From Trochalopteron elliotii (lineage: Eukaryota > Chordata > Aves > Passeriformes > Leiothrichidae): DNA of 64,000 bases. The notes below the pieces were generated by a model that was not told where the DNA came from, did no database searches, and saw only the letters and a list, made by a program, of their open reading frames with translations. The stretch spans positions 3,824,341 through 3,888,340 of the forward strand of contig JANPWX010000009.1 in the NCBI GenBank assembly GCA_024734555.1, in the 5' to 3' direction. Below, in pieces: positions 27,701 to 39,700 of the stretch. How positions within the stretch are numbered: position 1 is the first letter of the stretch; each line of letters begins with the position of its first letter. Both the position numbers and the translations under genes were made by a program.

Positions 27701-30700
27701 GTAGTTCACTGATGACAGCCTGCTGTATAGTATTCTTCATGGAGTTAGAGTTTCATCTTTAGTCTGTGCTGTTTATTTTCACAGAGGTAGCAGATGGGAT
27801 TGAAATACCACAGGGTGTGTGTATACAAGCAAATACAGGTGCTTTGTAACACAGAAAGCAAGAGATGACAGGTGTTTGCAAGTAACACTTAAGGGCAAAA
27901 GTGATGATGCTAAGGCTAGAGGACGTCACAACAGACTGGTACTTTACAAGAAAAGATGGGATTTAGAAGGAAACTTTAGGGAGCTCCTTGCAAGCAGGAA
28001 ATAAATGTCCTAAGCAGCAGTGTTTGTTTATCATTATTCTGTTCCACCTTGTGACATTTAGTACCAATTGGCCCTCACTCTTTCAGTTTTTACTGTTGTG
28101 ATTTAGACATTTTTGAGCATAGACAAGTAGAAGACAAAAGGCCATTCTCTGTTGCCTTCCTGGTGCTCCTTCACAGTTCAGTTCCTCTGGGAATAGTTCA
28201 AAAGAGACACTGCAGCAGAAGACCTGGCGCAAGACAAGAAAGCTGATTGGGTTTTCTCCACTTGTTTTTTAAGTGTCTCTGGGCATATAATTGAACTCTT
28301 CTGTTGTAAAATATGAGCTGTTACCAGTGGATGAGGACTGATTAGATGACTGAATGAATCATTTGGATAGGGCATCAAAAGACCCTGCTTCTCAACACCC
28401 TGTGTCTTTAAAGTCACTTATCCTATCTAGGTACTGAATTTGGTAGCTGATTCCTTGTGTGAAGAGTTTTAAGCATCCTGAGTAAAAAGCACTGAATAAA
28501 CATTAACTGCTGTTTTTGATGATTTGAGATGTTCACATTCTTCTTCTGTGGGCAATGGTGGGCACTTTTAAGTCTCTGGAAGCCTTAGGGTAATGTGTTT
28601 GGTGCTGAATTCATGTGATCACTTGTTGTGCAGCCATCCTGGAAAAAAGATCTTTTGCACAAAATCTTTTGAAGTTGTATCCTTTTGCTCTTCGTGCAGC
28701 GTCCCATCATCTCGATCTGTTGGGGTCACAGGGATTCCCGGCTGCTGATGGCCTCCGGGCCGGCACTGTACGTGGTCCGGGTGGAGCACAGGGTGTCCAG
28801 CCTGCAGCTACTGTGCCAGCAGAGCATCGCCAGCTGCCTGCGGGACGACAAGGACATCAGCAAGCTGACCCTGCCCCCACGGCTCTGCTCGTACCTCACC
28901 ACCGCCTTCATACCAACAATCAAGGTAAAGAGAAAGAAACAAAGGAAAGGGTTACTAGATCTCCCCCCTCGGTGGTGCTCCTAAGTGCCAATGGCTAAAT
29001 TGTAAGATTTTATCATTTTAAAAGCTTTCCTATCCTCTTCAAGACCCCAGTGATGCATTTGGTGCCTATTAAAAATCTGAAAAGAAAGCTCACACATGCT
29101 GATCTGCATTATTCCATGGAGATGGCCTTTCCAAGCACGTTACAAGTGGTGACTCACAAAGACTTCTGAAGAAGCTCACGCTGGTGATAATACTCTGTCA
29201 TGGCTGCAGGGGGGATTCACAGGAGCAAAACAGTTGCCTCTGTACATGTCACATGAGTGCTTATATTGCCAGGAAGGTTAGGCATAAGACACTTTCCTAC
29301 TAACAGTGAGTTCTGCTAATCTTACTGCTCCAACAGTGCTGTGGGATAATGAACCAGGTATCACACCTCTTCCTGTACCATGAGCAGAATCATCTGCAGA
29401 ACCTGTTTGTTTCATGGTTTTGCCCTCAGTAACATCTCGGGATTTCCAAGCTGTTTATCACAGCCTATAGACCAGAGCATTAGCTGGTAAATGCTTGACC
29501 ATTCAAACATATATTTTTGTGACTTTTTTGCGTACATGTTACAGCATTCTCGTGAGCCAGAGGTCCTTGTTAAAACAATGCAGAGCTAGAACAACTAATC
29601 TGAAATCAGTGGGGCTGGCCCAGCTTAAATGAGAACAAATTATGCCTACAAAATAATAATTCAGCATGGTTCCATTTGAGTGCTGTTAATCAGGGCAGTT
29701 TATGCAACTGTAAATCATTTCATTTGTCAAAGAACAATAAATGCCTTGCTGTAACCGTAACTCCTGGATCTCCAAAGATGTAGAGCTTTTATCAGACTGG
29801 AAGTCTCCAGTTCTTTCTAGTTTTTTCCATCCTTCTCCCCAGGATGCTTTCCATGTTGTTCCAGAGCCACCTCTCTCTAGAGCATCAGTGACAATTTCCT
29901 GGCTGTCAGGGAAGGCAGGGGGGGGACTGGATGGGCTGGATGAAGGCAGCAGTTGGCTGGAAGCCCTGGTGGGGATCAGAGGGCAGTACAGGGACACAAC
30001 AGCCCTTGTGTCACCTCCTAGAGGAGATACCGGGGTGCAGAGCGGTTGTGGCGCTGCGTAGCCGAGAGGTGGAAGTGGGGTTTCCAGAAGCCATGTGCTT
30101 GTCCTGTTCCATGGGTGTTTCTGGAGCCTCGTCAGCACTTGCACTTCACCCTGGCTCAGCCCCAGTCACCCACTCAACCTGTGTTGTCAGCCATGCCTTC
30201 AGTGCTAGGCAAGGCACCCTCTTCCCTGTGGACATTCCTCTTCCCCCTCAGCTTGCACACCACATTATAGGTCATTCCTCAGCCTATACTCATTTGCCAG
30301 GTTAAAGAGGCCTATTTTTTCCCTACCTTTTTTTCCTTGTACTTTCATTTTGAAAAAAACTCTGTTGACTTATGCACATGAATATTATTTGTCTCATACA
30401 GGCTATATTGTCCTAGACAAAAAGAATCCAACTGCTTTAGGACTGAGTTTTTCATGGATTAATACAGTGTGCTGGCAAGCAGGGCAAAGTAACCCAAGCT
30501 TTGTGCTTGTATTTCTCTACATGGCACACAAATAGGCCCTTAGCTGGGATGGGATATATGCTTGGAAGTGATATAAAAAGTATGAGCTTCTTTCAGAGTT
30601 GACAGCATTGTAGCATAGAGGCATAGCATGTACCAATACTAACCAGGAATGGGATCTGAGTGTCCAGGTTCACTTGGAGGGCCTGCAGGAGACAAGATAC

Positions 30701-33700
30701 TCTGGTACTTGACTTGACCACATTACTCAAGTTCAAAAAGAAGTTTCTGGTAAGAGCTGGAACTTGAAGACAGGTTTGTTGTCTCATTCAGTGCTCTGAC
30801 CACAGGTTCAACCTTCCTTTTTGATGTAACTAGTCTTAGTTTTCATTTTCTGTGTACAACTAACTAAATAACACACAGCCACTCTGTCCTGCATGTGTGT
30901 CCTGCATAACTCATGAAGTAACCTATACTAATCTTCACCTGCCAAATTAGAGCTGGGTTCAAGTTCAGTTAGTTGTTTTGCGATTAAGTCACCACAGAAA
31001 AAAACCCCAACCAATATTAGAAAACTTTCTCTTTCCTTCCTCTGTTTAATTAAGCCTCCCATCCCAGACCCAAACAATATGAGAGATTTTGTCAGCTACC
31101 CAACAGCTGGTAATGAACGGCTCCACTGCACCATGAAACGGACGGAGGATGACCCAGAGGTCGGTGGTCCATGTTACACTCTGTACTTGGAATACCTCGG
31201 GGGACTGGTGCCCATCCTGAAAGGACGTCGTATCAGCAAGTTACGGCCGGAGTTTGTCATCATGGATCCTAAAACTGATGGAAAAGCAGGTAGAATGCAG
31301 TTGTCACTCTGTATAAAAATGATTTAGCAATACTTTGGACATTAAATCCTCAAGAGTTTTAAAAAATACATATATACAACTTGGATGGTGGCATCTGATT
31401 TTTTTTCTGAAGTGAAAAAATGTTTAGTGTGACCTAGATGCTTCTGAAATTATACCCTGCTGCCTTCTGTTTTGCAGAAGAGAACTTCTTGTATTCTGAG
31501 TAATGGAAAATAGATTGCTAATTAACAGAAAATATTCTTTAGTCTCAATTTCAAAGTCAGTTGAATGGTGTTCATACCTCTGAATCAAGTTCACTTACGT
31601 TCAAACCGTTGGAAATTTGGAGTTTGAAGGCAGAGTGGAGAACATTTAATTTTCCTCTGCAAAGTTTTATTTCAACTGCTGCCTGTGGATCAGGTTTATG
31701 CTTCTGATGACTGAGAGTTATAATTTATACCAGTTTTCTGAAGCATCACTTAAATTTTCTGGGGCCTGTCTTGATAGATGAAATCTATGGAAACAGCCTG
31801 ATTTCCACTGTGATTGACAGCTGCAACTGCTCTGACTCCAGCGATATCGAACTCAGCGATGACTGGGCAGCAAAGAAATCTCCAAAAATCAGTCGAGCTA
31901 GCAAATCACCTAAACTCCCCAGGTAATAACGTCTTGGATGTTTCTTCTTCTCTTTCCCCAAGTGGCCTCTCTTCCTCCCTGCCTTGTAAAATGAAAAGTA
32001 AACTCCTTTGGGCACAAAGGAATTCTCTGTAAGATTGGGGTCCTCTACAGGGCGAAGTGCTGGGGTGGTCTCAGAGATTGGCATAGAGTTGGACTTCGGG
32101 GAAGATTTCCGGGACAAAATGTAATGGGAAACAATACAGCAAAACTTCTCCCCAGCCAGTCTCAAAGAAGATTTTATATGCTCTCCCACCTTTTCTTTTT
32201 TTTTCTCTCTTGCCACCATGGAATATATTCCATCCTTCAGACTGTTTTACTTTTATTTGTAACATTTCTGCCAGTGGGCTCTTTAGGCGCTTGAGCTGGT
32301 GATCTTGACCCCCCCCCTTTGTATAGTGGGAGGTAGAAATAACTTTTGGCTTAGGGTAAGAACACTGACAACATTTGTGGAGCCTTGGTTTTCGGTATAC
32401 TAATGTGGGTATCTGTCAGCTGAGGTGTCATGTTCTCATTTCTTGCAACTTTGCTCAAAGTCTGCATAGCTGAGATCATTCATCTCTACACCTTTTAGGG
32501 ATTAGTGGAAGATACATTGTATCTGGCAGAACTGCTATAAGCTTTGTTAGATTAATTAGAAAGCATCCAGCATGATTTACTGCAAGTGTGTCAGGTTTTC
32601 TGTGTCTTCAAATTCGACCCGTAATTCTCCATCCTGTAGGTTCTACAGTCTTTGTTAGTCATGACATCCAACCAGTTGTCTTCTTACATTCCATTCAAAG
32701 ACATGAGTTTTGTGCATTTTAGCTTACCCATTGTTGTTTCTAAGTATTGCTTTACCTGCAGAATCAATATAGAAGCTCGCAAATCTCCAAAGATGTCACG
32801 AGCTGCACAGGAGATCTCAAGATCACCAAGGTTACCAATAAGGAAACCTTCTATTGGTTCACCAAGCCTGACACGAAGAGAGTTTCCTTTAGAAGATATT
32901 ACTCAGGTATTGTGCACATTGTTACCATACCTGATTCAAATGCATTTCTTTCACAAGGCAGCATGTTGTGATAGAGATCCAATGATCAGCAATAAAAGTT
33001 TTCATTAAATTACAATAAGGAGATAGAGTGAGAGAATTGCATCTTCCAGTTCACTACTAATATTTGAAAGTGCCAGTGGAGTATCAGATGTTGTTTGGTA
33101 AGTACCAGGACCACTTACTTTTGTCAGTGTGAAGCCATGTGAGAGGTTTTATTCTAGGTGATGTTGTTGGCTTTTTGAGAGTGTACGTGAAAACACTTCA
33201 TCAGTTTCTCAGACCCATCTTAATGCCACCATAATTCTCTGCTTTGCTAGGGATTGCAGAGATAAGGACATGTTTGCTTCAGAGGACCACATGATCTGTT
33301 TCATAATTAACATGAAACAGTCTTAATTGGAAGGAAGGAAAGGAATTACCACTTTGTGCTCTTTGTGGTGTTCGTGTCCTCTGGGTAAATGAAATTTAGC
33401 AGGCTGTGAAACTGTCTGGGTTGTATATTTCATTAATAACAGCCTGTGTTATTTTAATTTTCTTTTGTCTGGTTTGGTTTTTTCTGCTCTCTTGTTTTGC
33501 TTTTTCCTTTTTATGAAAAATTCCAGAGCAGTTACACGGAGATAGGACCAAAAACCCTTCCAAAAGAGCAGAAGACCCGAGGCTTAGATCCTGCTCCCGA
33601 TACTGGCAGCATAACTCCTGGCCTTTGAGAAAAATCTATTGGTCTTTCAGACCCATAATATGTGTACCATGGCAACAGTGGTTTGGGAAGTTGCTTTAGG

Positions 33701-36700
33701 AGCTCCAGGGGAATATATGTTTGTTGTTATGGGTAATTAATTTCTGTCTGGTTTATTGTTCTATAAAGTGATTCATGAGCATAGAACCAAGGGGCAGGGT
33801 GTATCACTCTGAAATACAGAATAGCTGTGGCCCTGCTGGGCAGGAGCAGCAAGTGCCAGAAAACAGACCTGTTCTCACAAGCAGCATTCTCCAATAAGTG
33901 TTGTTCAGCTCTTCAATAGCTTTAATCACCCTGTGGCTGTTGCATACATCATTTCTGATGGTGTTAAGGTATCAGAATGAATCTTCTTAATGACTGGGTA
34001 AAACTGTTGCTACATAGGCACTTTAGGCTGTTTCAGTACAATAAAAACAAAACAGAAGCTGAAATTGCATTACCACTTGCAATAGCTTGATTGCTCTGCA
34101 GTTTTTTATTAGAGCTTGATACAGATTTTATCAAATAAAAATGATCTTGTTTTTGTTTTGCAGCACAACTACCTTGCTCAGGTCACATCTAACATCTGGG
34201 GAACCAAATTTAAAATTGTGGGTTTGGCTGCTTTCCTACCAACTAACCTTGGTGCAGGTAAAAGTAAACTGTTGATTTTTTTGCATGTCAAATTCTTTCT
34301 AACAAACGAGAAACTTATGCCATGAGATTTTTTGTAAGTGACCAAAAGGCTTCTTTAACAAAGCACTTATTTTCTATGAACAGTAGGAATTAGATTTTGT
34401 TAAATTCACTGTAACTAAAGGAGATTAAAATCTATAAATACAATAATGAGATGCTCAATAAAATGCTAAAAGTCTCACTTGTAACAAAAAAGGAAATTAA
34501 CATTTGAGCCCAGTCCTCTATTTTGACAGTTTATTTGAACAAAACCCATAAAAATAAAAAAAAAGGGTTTTGCAAGAGGACTATAGAAATGATAGGTTTT
34601 AAGTTACTGCAATAGAAGTATTTTTATAAGTCAGATTTTTATAGTTATTTAGCTACAAATTATATGAAAAAGCTATTACAGCCTCATGCTCAAGATTGTT
34701 CAAGTCACTGCAGAGCCTCATCACATGGTTCTCCTGCTGGAGCATCACTAAAAGCAGCAGTTGTCTATCAACCTTTTTCTGGGTAGGCCAGTTCTACCCA
34801 ATAGTCCTGTTGTTAGGAAGAACAGTGGGTAAAAAACAGGATACCAGCTCACAGAACTGAGCTCTGAACTGAATTATTAACACAAGTCTGGCAGTTTAAT
34901 GAGCTCTTTGGAAAACTTATTTTGTCCTGTGTTGCATTATGTAGTTGGGCCAGGAGTACATAAAGGTGCCCTGGATGCAGAATTAGATGGATAGCTTTTT
35001 TGGCTGTATGGACTCCTGTCAGCAGTTGAATGACCACAGGTCATTCTAATTCTCTCACTGCTGGTAGCAGATAGGGAAAGATATGAATGTAGAGTAAATG
35101 TATTGTGATACTTTTTTCAAATGTTCTCCCAGTCTCCAGTGTTTTGGGTCCCAGGGGTTTCCTGAGCCCAGTGGGATTTCTTTGTATGTAGTAGTCATCA
35201 GCAGATTTCCTTCCTGAGAGCTTTCCAGTTTTCCCCTATAAGCTGGTAGCATCCTGTGGTGAAAAGTTTCAAAAGTAGAATGGAAAAAAATATTTTCCTT
35301 CCATAAAAATAGATGTGAATACAAGATGAAGTAATTAATTATTTAATTACAGACATGCTGCTTCCATTTACAGAGAAATATCTGAAAGCAACAACCTCTT
35401 TTATCCCATTTATGCAAAGTGTTACATAGTGATTTGAAAATAATGGCTCATGGCCCATGCACATGTATACAGTAAATAACAATACTCATACCCCTTCTGT
35501 CTGCTTTGAATTTCTTCTTCCTTAGCTTCACATGCTATTTGTGTAACAGACTTTTTAGTTTCTTGTTATATTCTTTCTCTAGTAATATATAAAACCAGTC
35601 TGCTGCATCTGCAGCCCAGGCAGATGACGATATATCTCCCAGAAGTGCGGAAGATTTCAGTGGACTACATTAACATGCCTGTCTTTAATCCAAATGTTTT
35701 CAGTGAAGACGAAGATGATTTACCAGGTAAGGAGGAGCTGGAGGGCTGCCATGTTGGAGGTTAAGCTAGATGGAGGTCAGGTTGGTTGTGCCATGGTCCC
35801 CTTTGGTAAACACACAAATCAAAATATTTTAGTCTGATGGGGTCCTGTAGAACTGAGTTAAAATAAGGCTAATATGTATTATGGGCATTGTTTTCTATAA
35901 TGTGTGGAAAATATAGTCCATAAAGAACTCCTGAGTTTCAAATTCATTGGGAAATTAGTCCTCTGCTAATTCATCTTAGTTTGCTAGGAATTCTCCACAG
36001 ACAGAAGCCTTGCATTCTGCATCTTGATAAGACAGAATTGTAATGTGTTGGAAACCCAGACAAGGTTGTTCTTGAGACCTGATGGCATCAAAGCACAGAT
36101 AGGAGCTTAGGTTGGAGGGCAGGTTCCCGTAAAACTCAGCCATCCTTTGAGAAGAGATAAATGCTCATTTGGATTTTTATCACTCCTAAGAGGCTACAGT
36201 AGTAAAGTGGTTGATAAACAAAGCAGGATCAGTAAGATCTTTTCCTTTCACTGAGATGTAAGGCAGCAGAAGATTTCAGCAGTGCGGGGAAGGTTTGGGT
36301 GCAGGTAATGTGATGTGGGAGGTGAAAGGACTGGAAGTACTCAAGATCTCCTCCAATCAAAACTAAATCATCATGCCAATAAAATGAACAAACAATAGAA
36401 AATAAGATAAATTAATACATTTTCAGAATTTTCATATCACTGGGGGATTCCTGTTGCCCGGTCACAGGTTTTTGGAACTATGGAAGTGGCTGTCATGCCA
36501 GCACCCTTTAAAGAGGAAGGAGTGTGAACACTGCAAAGCAGTTAAAGACTTGTGCTAAAGTCTACTGAAACAAATGGAAATGTTCTCATTATTTCAGACC
36601 AGGGTTTCAACTGCTGACAGCAGCAAAGCTTTTGTCTGACCCAAGCATCAGAGTAGTCCTCTGGATGTCTAAAGAAATACTTGTATGTTTCAAATTAAGT

Positions 36701-39700
36701 CTGTTTTTTTCACAATCTGGGGGATTTGGCTTGCTTAATTTCTGTCTACATGGTACTCACCTGTAGTATCTGAAGAAAGTGCAGAGAAAGTACAAGGAGA
36801 CATTGGTGACCATATACATATTATTACTAGGAAGCACCCAACATTTGCTATTATGAAACATGGTCCAAGTGTCAGAAAGTAATATAAAAACTAAATAGAA
36901 AAAGAAAAAGTTAATACAAAATTTTCTCATCTCTTCCTGAAAATTGGGTTGAATCAGTACTAAGAGATGAAATGGTACTCATAATTGCAGTTACACCACA
37001 TAAACAGAGAGAAAATTATTAGAGACTCTTGTAACAGCTCTTTGAGAGGGCAAGTAAAAGAGTCATACTACCCTCTCCTCCATAATAGCCTTGCTCTTGT
37101 CCACTTTTTCCTTTCTAGTTTCTTCTGGAAATTTATTTCTGACTTAGTAAATGGTGGCTACTTAAATCTTCAAAAATGTTTTTGGGGATATCCTTTCTAA
37201 AGCCTGCATATAAAGGAAGAAAGTACCATATACTAAAGGAAAAAGTATTGCAGAATAAATAATGATTACATGATACATTAAAAAAAACATAGTAGAAACC
37301 TGCTCTTGGGCAGTGCAGTGTTCACAGTGAGGTACACTTGGGACAGGTGTTCTTTAATGTAGTCAGTAAAGATTTGGCAAGACAAATCCACAGTGAATTG
37401 ATTTAACTTACAAAGTATGCAAACTAATCAATTAAAAACCATTGGAGAAATTAAGAAAACACTGAATTTAAACACTCAGGAGTATTAAGCAACACCACAA
37501 CAAATGATATTTTGTTGGGTAAGGCAAAATGACAGCAACATTTGGGGGTGCTCAAGCCAAGCTAACAATCAAACCTCAGGGTCTGGCAGCTAAATTGCTA
37601 AGCCTGCAGGCATCAGGGTGAAAGCATGGCCTGCCAGCCAAGCACAGAACCACAGAACTGCCTTAGGGTCAGTTAAGTTTGGCTGTTGGTCTTCCTCTAA
37701 AGGAATGAACTGAACTACCATAATTATTTGCCAGTGTAGCCACAGTGCTATGTGTACACCTCCCACGTTCATGACTGATGCTGATAAAAGCCTGATGTTA
37801 CCAAAAATGTAATTACAGGGCATAGGTAGATGACTAAAATTTTAATTAGAAATTAATTAGGAACTGGGCAGCATTTGCAGGAGTCCTGACTAATGGATCT
37901 CTTACGAGATCTGGTCTTGCAAATCAGAGGTCTCCACAGGATTGGGTACACTTAAATGTGGATAAAAAACTCTATAAAAGTTGGATATGCCACTAGATCC
38001 TTGGTCTCTTTTCCTTCCACAAATGCACTGAAACAACTCAGTTATCAATTTCTGTGGGTTTTTTTACAGGAACTTTAATAAAAAATAACTTGCAATATGC
38101 TTGGAAGTTCTAACATAGTATTTACTGGTTTCCCTCTTCATTCTGTTTTGTTCCTTCTTGACTTCTGTACCTCTGCTTGGATCCAGTGTCCTCATTTTCC
38201 TGCTTCAGCTTTTCAGTGGTAGTTCCTATTGGAATCAGCCACTTTTTGCAATAGGAACTGCAGACAGTTGAGCACTCTTCATGCTTCTGCTCAAAATTAT
38301 GAGAATTGCTTCTTGCCACATTTTCCCTTTTTCAGTGCCACCACATGTGGGATTTTTTTCCTAATATACATATGCTTCTTTATCCATTTCTGATTGCAGC
38401 CTGTCCAAACATTAATGCTGCAGTCACCCTGACTACAGTACCCACTTCTTGAATCTTTTTGGCTTCCCATCTATTTCCTCACATTTTCTCCTTACACATC
38501 TTCTGAGAACTTTTATAAGTTTTGTTTGCATTTCATTCCATCATATTTCTCACTCTGTTTCAGCTTCCTTCCTTTTGCATAGCTGGTTGCTTTGTCACCT
38601 GCTATACTCAGCTTTTCCCAACTATTGTCCGTGTTCTCCAGCTCTCCCAAGCTTATTGAGTCTAGGAACCTTATATTAGATATTATATGGTGCCTTTAGT
38701 GCAGGTCTTCAACTTTCTTAGCCTCCACTTCTTTTATTTATTTGCTCGTTTGTTTTGTTCAATTGTTTGTCGATGTATTTACTATCAAAAGTCCCTCCCT
38801 GAAAACTAGTCAGTCCTGATTTAGCAAAACTTATTGATTTGAGCAGAAGCAGTTAAAACCTGATGATGAGTGAATGCCAGCTGATATCATGACTGTCTGT
38901 GGAGATGGTAGCGTAGGCTGAAAGTGCGCTCAGAACTTGACCTCTGAAGCGTGACTCCCAGGGAGCGGCTTTAAAGTTGATCACAGCTGTTACAAGTAGC
39001 TCTTGTGCGATAGGAGTCACGGGAGACGGGCTGCCTTAGGTGTTCCCAGTGAGGTCTGACCCGCCGCTTTTGGGAACAGGTAGCAGCCCCTCCGGGCGCA
39101 GCAGAGTCCGTACAGGTAGCAGATAGTTTGAGAGGCCCCTCCGTGACTGGGGCAGGCCCCCGGGCCAGGCCTGGCCGTGGCAGGGGAGGGAGGCTGGGGC
39201 GGAGAGCGGCGGCCGGGGCGGCGGTGACGCTCTGTGTTGTCCCTTGCAGTGCCCGGCGCCCCCGGCGCGCCCGCCAGCAGCCCGCCCTGCACCGTCAACA
39301 TCCCCATCGCGCCCATCCACAGCTCGGCNNNNNNNNNNNNNNNNNNNNNNNNNNNNNNNNNNNNNNNNNNNNNNNNNNNNNNNNNNNNNNNNNNNNNNNN
39401 NNNNNNNNNNNNNNNNNNNNNNNNNNNNNNNNNNNNNNNNNNNNNNNNNNNNNNNNNNNNNNNNNNNNNNNNNNNNNNNNNNNNNNNNNNNNNNNNNNNN
39501 NNNNNNNNNNNNNNNNNNNNNNNNNNNNNNNNNNNNNNNNNNNNNNNNNNNNNNNNNNNNNNNNNNNNNNNNNNNNNNNNNNNNNNNNNNNNNNNNNNNN
39601 NNNNNNNNNNNNNNNNNNNNNNNNNNNNNNNNNNNNNNNNNNNNNNNNNNNNNNNNNNNNNNNNNNNNNNNNNNNNNNNNNNNNNNNNNNNNNNNNNNNN

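Noticed and set aside
29686..30144. 152-codon minus-strand frame and overlapping + strand frames
   Set aside because: Open frames occur on both strands of one GC-rich patch; Ser/Pro-rich with no homology signal.
38122..38319. 65-codon minus-strand frame with clustered Cys, zinc-finger-like at first sight
   Set aside because: Cys spacing fits no zinc-finger class I know, and no flanking exon or longer frame supports it.
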